Source: Desulfobacterales bacterium
Lineage (GTDB): Bacteria; Desulfobacterota; DSM-4660; Desulfatiglandales; Desulfatiglandaceae
Assembly: GCA_021107495.1 (NCBI GenBank)
Contig: JAIOSR010000342.1
Span: forward strand, 1 to 12,491
Length of the DNA: 12,491 nucleotides
Reading direction: 5' to 3'
The notes beneath the pieces are model-generated. The model worked only from the letters and a program-made list of their open reading frames with translations. It was not told where the DNA came from and did no database searches. The position numbers and the translations under genes were made by a program. Shown here one piece after another: positions 7,201-12,491 of this stretch (within the stretch, counting starts at the first letter, position 1; each line of letters starts with the position of its first letter).

Positions 7201-7280
7201 GTTGCGAGTTACGGGTTGCGAGTTACGGGTTAAGGATTTTCCTACTTCATAAACGTGACAAGCAACAAGCAACACGTAAC
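7201..7280. repeat. Inverted repeat of GTTRCGR-type 7-base units upstream of tsaD
   Basis: The left arm (7201-7235) is five heptamers: GTTGCGA, GTTACGG, GTTGCGA, GTTACGG, GTTAAGG. The right arm (7253-7280) is four heptamers in reverse orientation: ACGTGAC, AAGCAAC, AAGCAAC, ACGTAAC. The gap between arms is 17 bases. The arms can pair imperfectly. The element fills the 105-base gap between the kinase stop and tsaD and ends 9 bases before the tsaD ATG. It shares its architecture, but not its unit sequence, with the repeat at 1604-1739. It could act as a transcript processing signal or weak terminator; no T-run follows. Confidence 0.85.
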
Positions 7281-7289
7281 GGGTTTTGA

Positions 7290-8330
7290 ATGATTATATT
7301 AGGAATTGACACATCCTGTGACGACACTTCCGCCGGGGTGGTGGTGGGTGGGACACGAGTCCTGTCCAATGTGGTCCAATCTCAGGTCAAACTTCATCAT
7401 CCTTTCGGAGGGGTTGTTCCTGAACTTGCTTCCAGAGAACACCTCAAAAATATAATGCCTGTGGTCCGGACGGCCCTTCAAAAGGCCGATGTCCGGATGA
7501 GCGATTTAGACGGAATTGCCGTAACCGTTGGTCCGGGGTTAGTAGGGTCCCTATTAGTGGGGCTTTATTATGCCAAAGGACTATCCTACGTTCATGACAT
7601 TCCCTTAGCCGCCATAAACCATCTGGAGGGTCATATCCTTTCTGTTTTTTTGGAGGAGGAGATCCCGTCATTTCCTTTTGTTGCCCTTACCGTGTCCGGA
7701 GGGCACACCAGTCTGTATCATGTGAAGGGATACGGATCATACACCCAGATGGGACAGACTATTGACGATGCTGCCGGGGAAGCATTCGATAAGGTGGCGA
7801 AAATCTTCGGCCTTGGTTATCCGGGAGGTGCAGTCATTGAAAAGCTGGCCCGGGAAGGCAGGAGCGATATTATCAAGTTTCCCAGGGCGTATTTGTCAAA
7901 GGATTCCCTTGACTTTAGTTTCAGTGGCCTGAAGACCTCAGTCTCCTTGTACACCAAGAAATGGCGCGAGATAAGAATAGAAAAAGATGGTGTGGCTTTG
8001 GCCGATATCGCGGCCTCATTTCAGGAATCCGTAGTTGATGTGCTTATTCACAAGTTGATGAAGGCACGGGAAGAAAAGGGCGTCGAAGAGGTGGTTGTGG
8101 CGGGTGGCGTGGCCTGCAACAGAAGACTTAGGTCCAGATTGTCGAAGGACGCATCAAGTGAGGATGTCAGAGTCTATTATCCAAGGCCGGAGTATTGCAC
8201 GGATAACGGGGCCATGATTGCCGCAGCAGGATATCACAGACTTTTTCAAGGTGAAAAGGCTGATTTATCCATGGATGTGAGATCCAAGTATCCTGTTTCT
8301 GACCTTTTGCCCTTAGTGCCCAAACCCTGA
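7290..8330 (+). CDS. tsaD: tRNA N6-adenosine threonylcarbamoyltransferase TsaD
   Basis: TsaD (Kae1/Qri7/YgjD family) transfers the threonylcarbamoyl group to A37 of ANN-decoding tRNAs with TsaB and TsaE. The 346-residue length is normal. Motifs are GIDTSCDDTSAGVV (5-18), GPGLVGSLLVG (81-91), NHLEGH (110-115) with metal ligands H111 and H115, VSGGHTSL (135-142), DDAAGEAFDKVA (159-170), VAGGVACNRRLR (270-281) and TDNGAM (304-309) with metal ligand D305. All expected metal and nucleotide residues are present. The ATG at 7290 fits the family start, but no clear Shine-Dalgarno precedes it: the 10-20 bases upstream belong to the end of the heptamer repeat (GTAACGGG). It may therefore be translated at modest level or with help from local structure. 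A separate, structured noncoding stretch follows. Confidence 0.97.
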   Translation: MIILGIDTSCDDTSAGVVVGGTRVLSNVVQSQVKLHHPFGGVVPELASREHLKNIMPVVRTALQKADVRMSDLDGIAVTVGPGLVGSLLVGLYYAKGLSYVHDIPLAAINHLEGHILSVFLEEEIPSFPFVALTVSGGHTSLYHVKGYGSYTQMGQTIDDAAGEAFDKVAKIFGLGYPGGAVIEKLAREGRSDIIKFPRAYLSKDSLDFSFSGLKTSVSLYTKKWREIRIEKDGVALADIAASFQESVVDVLIHKLMKAREEKGVEEVVVAGGVACNRRLRSRLSKDASSEDVRVYYPRPEYCTDNGAMIAAAGYHRLFQGEKADLSMDVRSKYPVSDLLPLVPKP

Positions 8331-8583
8331 TTTATCTACCTGCAGCAAGGGAAGACAAACGACCGGCGTCCCGCCTGTTAGAAGCCGATTGGTTAAGGTA
8401 TTTGGGGCCTCCGGCTCGTAGAGCCTACGCCTCGGAGAGCGTGGCAGATGCGTTGTAGAAATAAAAATGTTCCTCTTTGAAAAGAGTTCCGCATGCCCCG
8501 CCATTAGGTGCTAACGCCGCTATTTACTGAGCTATTAACGCATAAAGCCATTGCTGTAAAAAAGTTGCTATTCTCCGTCCCAA
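8331..8583. other. 253-base noncoding region with two small hairpins
   Basis: No convincing gene is present; a 63-codon minus-strand frame (8313-8504) has no recognisable domain and overlaps the tsaD end. Visible structure: a hairpin GGCG-TCC-CGCC at 8365-8375, and a longer hairpin at 8409-8437 with stems CTCCG/CGGAG and CGTAG/CTACG separated by a 3x3 internal loop and closed by AGC. A third inverted pair, CTCTT-TGAA-AAGAG, lies near 8474-8487. None is followed by a T-run, so they are not classic terminators. The composition differs from that of flanking genes and could be a decayed repeat. No promoter is clear before the next gene. Confidence 0.5.
8409..8437. repeat. Imperfect palindromic hairpin
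   Basis: CTCCG (8409-8413) pairs with CGGAG (8433-8437) and CGTAG (8417-8421) pairs with CTACG (8425-8429); the two stems are separated by unpaired triplets and the loop is AGC. It has the size of a REP-type palindrome. Only one copy occurs in the window, so membership of a repeat family cannot be shown here. Confidence 0.5.
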
Positions 8584-9147
8584 ATGGATTTAGACTGGGA
8601 GAGGCCAAATAATAAAGGTACAAAAATTTTGGAATTAAGAAGACAGATCAAATACTACTACCTGAAATTCATTCGTCTGAAGGGCGAACCCCATGAGTTG
8701 GCCCTTGGCATGGCGATTGGGATCTTTGCCGGTATGATGCCCATTGTTCCCTTTCAGACCGCCTTAGCCTTGACCGTCGCCCTTTTTTTTAAATCAAGCA
8801 AAATCACTGCCGCATTAGGCACGTGGGTCAGCAACCCGCTGAATTGGTATTTCCTTTACCGTTACAGCTATAAACTTGGTGCCCTGATATTAGGTATTCG
8901 GGAACAAAAAGCGGTTTTTGCATCGATCACAGCCGCAATTAGTGCCGGCGAAGAATCCATGGTAGTGGCGGGGAAGATTTTAGGGGCGGGAAGTACATTT
9001 GTCACAGCCTTTCTGCTTGGAGGGTTCGTTATGGGGGTAATCTTTTCCACCCCTTCCTATTTCATCTTTCTCAAGGTGTTCAGATCCATAAGAATCTGGC
9101 GGAGTTCCAGGAAGGAGCGCAAAAACTGGCCCGTTCCAGACCAATAA
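8584..9147 (+). CDS. DUF2062 membrane protein
   Basis: The 187-residue product matches the DUF2062 pattern: a basic, tyrosine-rich amino-terminal helix (YYYLKFIRLKGEPHELALGM, 24-43), AIGIFAGMMPIVPFQTALAL (44-63), GTWVSNPLNWYFLYRYSYKLG (79-99) containing the conserved NP, and a last hydrophobic helix (about 139-163). Three or more membrane segments are likely (about 41-68, 75-104, 139-165). Its biochemical function is unknown. The ATG at 8584 has no ribosome binding site; TTG at 8629 (residue 16) has AAAGG (8615-8618) 10 bases upstream and would still include the conserved region, so it may be the real start. The last 22 bases overlap rsmA if that gene starts at CTG 9126, and the AAGGAG serving rsmA lies inside this gene. 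Confidence 0.85.
   Translation: MDLDWERPNNKGTKILELRRQIKYYYLKFIRLKGEPHELALGMAIGIFAGMMPIVPFQTALALTVALFFKSSKITAALGTWVSNPLNWYFLYRYSYKLGALILGIREQKAVFASITAAISAGEESMVVAGKILGAGSTFVTAFLLGGFVMGVIFSTPSYFIFLKVFRSIRIWRSSRKERKNWPVPDQ
9112..9128 (+). promoter_or_regulatory. Strong ribosome binding site and CTG start codon of rsmA
   Basis: AAGGAG at 9112-9117 lies 8 bases before CTG at 9126-9128, in the rsmA frame. No ATG, GTG or TTG occurs in that frame between about 9030 and 9255, while the conserved RsmA amino terminus is encoded from about 9160. An ATA at 9144, overlapping the TAA of the upstream gene, is the main alternative. Confidence 0.6.
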
Positions 9148-9989
9148 AACAGCGGATAGGACTTCGACCCAATAAAAGGCTTGGCCAGCATTTTCTTGTT
9201 GACCGTGGGATCATAGAAGGGATCATAAGCCGCGCCGGATTTCAGCCCACTGATATGGTCCTGGAAATAGGTCCCGGTCAGGGTGCCCTGACCTTACCCC
9301 TTGCCCGATCGGTCGGTCACGTTGTTGCAGTTGAAAAGGATGCCAGGTTAGCGGAATTTCTTGAAGAGAAGCTGTCCCGTGCAGGAATCTCCAATGTAAC
9401 CCTTGTCAACCGTGACATCCTTAAATGGGAATTTAACGAGATATCCAATTCCTCGTCAGCCAAGATTCAGGTAATTGGAAATCTGCCCTATAACATATCA
9501 TCTCCTTTTCTGGAAAAGCTGGTAAAGAATAGAGGCCTGGTAAGCAGGGCCGTGCTCATGTTTCAATTGGAAGTTGCCAAAAGACTAACCGCTTCTCCCG
9601 GCAGTAAGGCATACGGCGCCATGACCCTGTTGGTTCGGTACCATGCAAAACCGACGGCCTTTTTCGAAGTGTCGGCCGAGGCATTTTTTCCAAGGCCCAA
9701 AGTTAATTCAATGGTTTTGGAATTAGACTTTGAGCGGCCATATCCCAAGCGCGCGGTCCATGATGTTGATTTGAAAAGGGTGGTAAAAGGGGCTTTTGCA
9801 CATAGACGGAAAACCCTTTTAAATTCGCTTAAAGGAGCTTTTTCTTCCTGGAATCAGGAGATGCTTTTAGAGGCCATGAAAAAATGCGGAATTGATCCGG
9901 GAACAAGGGCGGAGACCCTTGGCATGGATGAGTTTTTGTGTCTTGGAACCGCTCTTGCATTGACAAATGAATTAGGCTGTGATATCTAA
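9126..9989 (+). CDS. rsmA: 16S rRNA dimethyladenosine transferase RsmA (KsgA), probable CTG start
   Basis: RsmA uses four S-adenosylmethionines to dimethylate A1518 and A1519 of 16S rRNA late in 30S assembly. From the proposed CTG the protein has 287 residues, normal for the family. It shows RPNKRLGQHFLVD (14-26), the SAM motif EIGPGQG (47-53), acidic motif II around VAVEKD (67-72), catalytic NLPYN (119-123), FQLEVAKRL (146-154) and FFPRPKVNS (187-195), with the carboxy-terminal helical domain after about 205. The first ATG in this frame, at 9255, would remove the GQHFL segment that helps bind SAM, so I reject it. The first 22 bases overlap the DUF2062 gene. A start at ATA 9144 (281 residues) is possible. 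Methylation activity ties this gene functionally to metK and ahcY downstream. Confidence 0.93.
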   Translation: MARSRPIKQRIGLRPNKRLGQHFLVDRGIIEGIISRAGFQPTDMVLEIGPGQGALTLPLARSVGHVVAVEKDARLAEFLEEKLSRAGISNVTLVNRDILKWEFNEISNSSSAKIQVIGNLPYNISSPFLEKLVKNRGLVSRAVLMFQLEVAKRLTASPGSKAYGAMTLLVRYHAKPTAFFEVSAEAFFPRPKVNSMVLELDFERPYPKRAVHDVDLKRVVKGAFAHRRKTLLNSLKGAFSSWNQEMLLEAMKKCGIDPGTRAETLGMDEFLCLGTALALTNELGCDI

Positions 9990-10109
9990 TAAAGTTTTGC
10001 AAAAGTTGATAATGTTGTATTCTCTCAATATTTAGTGGTGAGCAAGTTTGACTATTTTCATCCCCGCTGAAAACGGGATTTTCGACAGGCACTAAATTTG
10101 CCAGACAAT

Positions 10110-10192
10110 GTGGCCTGATATTTGGGGTTTTGCTCAATTTGGCAGTAAAATATCAGCCGTTTGGATATAATAAACCCCAAATATCAGGCCAC
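10110..10192. repeat. Perfect 21-bp inverted repeat flanking the putative panC promoter
   Basis: The arm at 10110-10130 (beginning GTGGCCTGATATTTGG) is the exact reverse complement of 10172-10192 (ending CCAAATATCAGGCCAC). The loop is 41 bases. Part of the right arm, AAATATCAG (10179-10187), is also present inside the loop at 10148-10156, so the left arm could pair with either copy in a transcript. The right arm ends 4 bases before the GAAGG (10196-10200) that precedes the panC ATG. Possible readings: operator for a dimeric regulator, RNA switch or terminator-like hairpin, or a short non-autonomous element of about 83 bp. No target duplication is visible. Confidence 0.85.
10166..10171 (+). 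promoter_or_regulatory. Candidate panC -10 box TATAAT
   Basis: A consensus TATAAT lies 35 bases before the panC ATG, in the loop of the inverted repeat. The best -35 match, TTGGCA at 10139-10144, is 21 bases away, which is too far for a standard sigma-70 promoter, so the call is tentative. If it is used, transcription would begin around 10178, within the right repeat arm. Confidence 0.35.
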
Positions 10193-10206
10193 TACGAAGG
10201 CTGATT

Positions 10207-11055
10207 ATGGAAACAATAACGACTGCTGAAAACATGCAAAGAAGGGCCGATGAATTGAGATCGGCCGGCGATATCATCTCCTTAGTCCCTACAATGGGTT
10301 TCCTGCATGAAGGGCACTTGGAGCTTATGCGGGTGGCGAAAAAGCATTCCGATAAATTGGTCATGAGCCTTTTTGTGAACCCAACACAATTCGGACCCGG
10401 AGAAGACTATGACCAATATCCGAGGGACACGGAGGGCGATCTTGAAAAGGCCCTCAGGGTCGGTGTGGATATGGTCTTTATGCCACCTGTTGAGGAAATG
10501 TACCCGGAAGGGAGCCAGACAAAAATACATGTGGAAAGGGTGACGCAGCACCTTTGCGGTATTTCCAGACCCACTCATTTTGACGGCGTGACCACAGTGG
10601 TCGCCAAATTGTTCAATATTGTAAAGCCGCATCTGGCAGTGTTCGGACAGAAAGACTTTCAGCAGTTGACCGTGATCAGTCGCATGGTCATGGATCTCGA
10701 CATGGACATAAAGATATTAGGAGTTCCCACTGTCAGGGAACCGGACGGGTTGGCCATGAGCTCCCGCAACAAATACCTGAGCGACGATGAGAGAAAATCC
10801 GCGCTCTGCCTTAAAAAGTCCCTGGATCTGGCCGATAAAATGTTTCAAGAAGGCGAAAGGGATGCAGGCATCATTAAAGGGGTCATTGAATCGCTGATAC
10901 GAGACCATCCTTTTACGGACATTGATTATGTCTCAATTTGTGATTCAACATCACTTGAAGATATCGGGACAATGAGGGATGAGAGTCTTGTGGCCTTAGC
11001 GGTGCGGGTCGGAAAGACCAGGTTGATCGATAATCGAGTGTTCCACGTGAATTGA
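10207..11055 (+). CDS. panC: Pantothenate synthetase PanC
   Basis: PanC joins pantoate and beta-alanine with ATP, through a pantoyl-adenylate, to make pantothenate, the precursor of coenzyme A. The 282-residue length is standard. Motifs are VPTMGFLHEGHLEL (27-40) with the nucleotide-binding HEGH (34-37), SLFVNPTQFGPGEDYDQYPR (54-73), HFDGVTTVVAKLFNIVKP (124-141), FGQKDFQQL (146-154) and VREPDGLAMSSRNKYL (176-191), whose MSSRN is the KMSKS-like loop. GAAGG (10196-10200) lies 6 bases before the ATG. panB and panD are not in the window, so this gene stands alone. Its upstream region carries a perfect inverted repeat that may control it. Its product ultimately supplies the phosphopantetheine moved by AcpS, also encoded here. 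Confidence 0.98.
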   Translation: METITTAENMQRRADELRSAGDIISLVPTMGFLHEGHLELMRVAKKHSDKLVMSLFVNPTQFGPGEDYDQYPRDTEGDLEKALRVGVDMVFMPPVEEMYPEGSQTKIHVERVTQHLCGISRPTHFDGVTTVVAKLFNIVKPHLAVFGQKDFQQLTVISRMVMDLDMDIKILGVPTVREPDGLAMSSRNKYLSDDERKSALCLKKSLDLADKMFQEGERDAGIIKGVIESLIRDHPFTDIDYVSICDSTSLEDIGTMRDESLVALAVRVGKTRLIDNRVFHVN

Positions 11056-11167
11056 ACTTGCGGCGTTTTGCAACCGTTCATCCCAGCCTTGAGCCTCGTG
11101 AACAGTTACGGCATTATTTATTAGCTTAACTGACTACACAATTTATAAGAAGTGAAAGGAGATACTT
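11056..11167. other. panC-metK intergenic region with metK ribosome binding site
   Basis: This 112-base gap holds a weak stem, GTTCA (11076-11080) with TGAAC (11099-11103), without a T-run. A poor promoter-like pair, TTAGCT (11121-11126) and TATAAG (11144-11149) with a 17-base spacer, is also present. A good Shine-Dalgarno, AAAGGAG (11155-11161), lies 6 bases before the metK ATG. I looked for a SAM or SAH riboswitch and saw no matching conserved core. Confidence 0.5.
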
Positions 11168-12334
11168 ATGAAAGCAGGAGATTTTTTGTTTACCTCTGAG
11201 TCGGTCACCGAAGGACACCCCGATAAGGTGGCAGACCTGATTTCAGATAGCGTTCTGGATAAGATCCTTGAACAGGACCCGCATGGACGTGTGGCTTGCG
11301 AAACTTTGGTAACCACCGGCATGGCCATGATTGCAGGTGAAATTACGACAGATGCATACGTGGATTTCCCGGAGGTGGTTAGGGGAACCATCAAAGATAT
11401 AGGTTACCATAACTCTTCCATGGGTTTTGACTGGGAGACATGCGCCGTGATTTCTACCATAGATAAGCAGTCCCCGGATATCGCCGTGGGTGTGAATGAG
11501 GGCGACGGCCTTTTTAAGGAACAGGGCGCGGGCGATCAGGGTCTGATGTTCGGTTATGCATGCAGGGATACGGAAACCCTTATGCCTATGCCTATCTACC
11601 TGGCCCATGGGCTGACCAGGAGACTGGCCCATGTCCGGAAGTCCGGGAAACTGCCCTGGTTGAGGCCGGACGGCAAATCCCAGGTAACAGTTGAGTATGT
11701 GGGTGGCAAGCCCATCAGCGTACATACTGTGGTTATCGCGGCACAGCATGATCCTGAAGTGGACTACGACACACTGCGCGAAGCAATTATTGAAGAGGTC
11801 ATCAAAAAGGTTGTCCCTGCTGAAATGCTGAATGAAAAGACCCAGTTTTTTATCAATACAACGGGAAGATTTGTTGTGGGGGGTCCCTTGGGTGACTGTG
11901 GTTTGACCGGACGGAAAATCATTATGGACACCTACGGAGGTTTCGGCTACCACGGGGGAGGAGCCTTTTCAGGCAAGGACCCGTCTAAAGTGGACAGGAG
12001 TGCCTCTTATATGTGCCGTTATATCGTCAAAAACCTGGTGGCCGCCGGATTAGCGGAAGCATGCGAGATCCAGATCGCCTACACCATTGGTCGGGCCGAC
12101 CCCGTTTCCGTAATGGTGGGGGCCTATGGTACCGGTGTGGTGCCCAGCAGCGAATTGACCAAAATAGTAAGGAAAGAGTTTGATCTTCGGCCTGCCGCAA
12201 TTATCGAAAGACTGGATCTTTTAAGGCCCATATATAAAAAGAGCTCCAATTATGGGCATTTCGGCAGGGAACTTCCGGAGTTTAACTGGGAAAAGACCGA
12301 CATGGTGGAGACGCTTAAGAAGGCTGTGGAGTAG
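11168..12334 (+). CDS. metK: S-adenosylmethionine synthetase MetK
   Basis: MetK forms S-adenosylmethionine from methionine and ATP, releasing phosphate and pyrophosphate; it is a cytosolic tetramer. The 388-residue length is typical. Motifs are FTSESVTEGHPDKVADLISD (8-27) with the catalytic histidine H17 and metal ligand D19, the hexapeptide-type GAGDQGLMFGYA (near 120-131), and the glycine-rich GGGAFSGKDPSKVDRSA with its catalytic lysine and metal-binding aspartate (near 263-279), then YGHFGRE (near 358-364) at the carboxy end. All are intact. It is followed 39 bases later by ahcY, which hydrolyses the S-adenosylhomocysteine left after methylation; the pair is a common methyl-cycle operon. 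RsmA upstream is a user of its product. Confidence 0.98.
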   Translation: MKAGDFLFTSESVTEGHPDKVADLISDSVLDKILEQDPHGRVACETLVTTGMAMIAGEITTDAYVDFPEVVRGTIKDIGYHNSSMGFDWETCAVISTIDKQSPDIAVGVNEGDGLFKEQGAGDQGLMFGYACRDTETLMPMPIYLAHGLTRRLAHVRKSGKLPWLRPDGKSQVTVEYVGGKPISVHTVVIAAQHDPEVDYDTLREAIIEEVIKKVVPAEMLNEKTQFFINTTGRFVVGGPLGDCGLTGRKIIMDTYGGFGYHGGGAFSGKDPSKVDRSASYMCRYIVKNLVAAGLAEACEIQIAYTIGRADPVSVMVGAYGTGVVPSSELTKIVRKEFDLRPAAIIERLDLLRPIYKKSSNYGHFGRELPEFNWEKTDMVETLKKAVE

Positions 12335-12373
12335 AAGTATTTCCAAAAACTAAGAAATCTTGAGGTTACAAAA

Positions 12374-12491
12374 ATGGATTATGATATCAAAGACATTAAT
12401 CTGGCGGCAAAGGGCCGGCTGAGAATAGAATGGGCCGGTATGAGCATGCCTGTGCTCAAAATCATCAGGGATCGTTTTTCAAAAGAAAGGC
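12374..12491 (+). CDS. ahcY: S-adenosylhomocysteine hydrolase AhcY (3' end outside window)
   Basis: The visible 39 codons start MDYDIKDINLAAKGRLRIEW and continue through MSMPVLKIIRDRF, the characteristic amino terminus of the NAD-dependent adenosylhomocysteinase family. The enzyme splits S-adenosylhomocysteine into homocysteine and adenosine. GAGG at 12362-12365 lies 8 bases before the ATG. The gene runs off the end of the window, so catalytic residues cannot be checked. Its position directly after metK supports the assignment and suggests co-transcription. Confidence 0.93.
   Translation, partial: MDYDIKDINLAAKGRLRIEWAGMSMPVLKIIRDRFSKER

Larger units (their letters stand above)
9990..10206. 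other. 217-base intergenic region between rsmA and panC
   Basis: No gene is seen. A weak hairpin, ATCCC (10060-10064) with GGGAT (10075-10079) followed by TTTTC, could end rsmA transcription. Near-duplicate segments occur: CTAAATTTGCCAG (10092-10104) and CTCAATTTGGCAG (10133-10145), differing at two positions. The last 100 bases hold a long perfect inverted repeat and a TATAAT box, described separately. Confidence 0.6.

Noticed and set aside
8313..8504. 63-codon minus-strand frame after tsaD
   Set aside because: It overlaps the tsaD end, spans palindromes and shows no domain; it is most likely noncoding.
9255..9989. rsmA starting at ATG 9255 (244 residues)
   Set aside because: It would drop the GQHFLVD segment conserved in the family and clearly encoded in frame upstream.
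11056..11167. SAM or SAH riboswitch upstream of metK
   Set aside because: Only a weak 5-bp stem is visible, with none of the conserved core sequences I know for these classes; the metK-ahcY gap of 39 bases is too short for one.
11243..11953. 236-codon minus-strand frame opposite metK
   Set aside because: It is antisense to a strongly conserved gene and has no recognisable domain; it is a shadow of metK codon use.

Overview
This window is a 12.5 kb stretch of bacterial chromosome with all genes on the + strand. Gene content and order (ybeY-pdxJ-acpS, then a CBS protein, tsaE and lysC; rsmA, panC, metK-ahcY) point to an anaerobic Desulfobacterota (old Deltaproteobacteria) lineage. That assignment is inferred from remembered gene order and protein flavour, not from a search. 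Nearly all genes are ordinary core metabolism. No phage, IS transposase, CRISPR array, rRNA or tRNA was recognised.

Layout. (1) 1-1522: 3' part of ybeY, then pdxJ and acpS, packed with a 2-base gap and a 1-base overlap as one operon. (2) 1523-1830: 308 bases without a gene, filled by a nested inverted repeat built from 7-base units. (3) 1831-4536: a two-CBS-domain protein, tsaE (TTG start overlapping the previous stop), aspartate kinase lysC, and an exported or anchored SLBB plus helix-hairpin-helix (ComEA-like) protein whose start lies inside lysC. (4) 4608-7184: a large membrane CHASE2 - TPR-like - Ser/Thr kinase sensor. (5) 7185-7289: a second inverted repeat of 7-base units next to the tsaD start. 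(6) 7290-8330 tsaD. (7) 8331-8583: noncoding, with small hairpins. (8) 8584-9989: a DUF2062 membrane protein overlapping rsmA, whose conserved N-terminus has no ATG, GTG or TTG start and is best explained by a CTG start behind a strong ribosome binding site. (9) 9990-10206: noncoding, with a perfect 21-bp inverted repeat flanking a TATAAT box just before panC. (10) 10207-12491: panC, metK and the start of ahcY.

Functional links. TsaE and TsaD both serve the t6A tRNA modification. YbeY and RsmA both act on 16S rRNA or ribosome quality. RsmA uses S-adenosylmethionine, MetK makes it, and AhcY removes the S-adenosylhomocysteine product. PdxJ, AcpS and PanC serve the cofactors PLP and CoA/phosphopantetheine. 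The CHASE2 kinase is the main signalling gene and has no obvious functional tie to its neighbours.

Most worth a second look: the probable CTG start of rsmA, and the noncoding repeats, where different 7-base units are used in the same head-to-head architecture. I did not find a convincing new multi-gene system.
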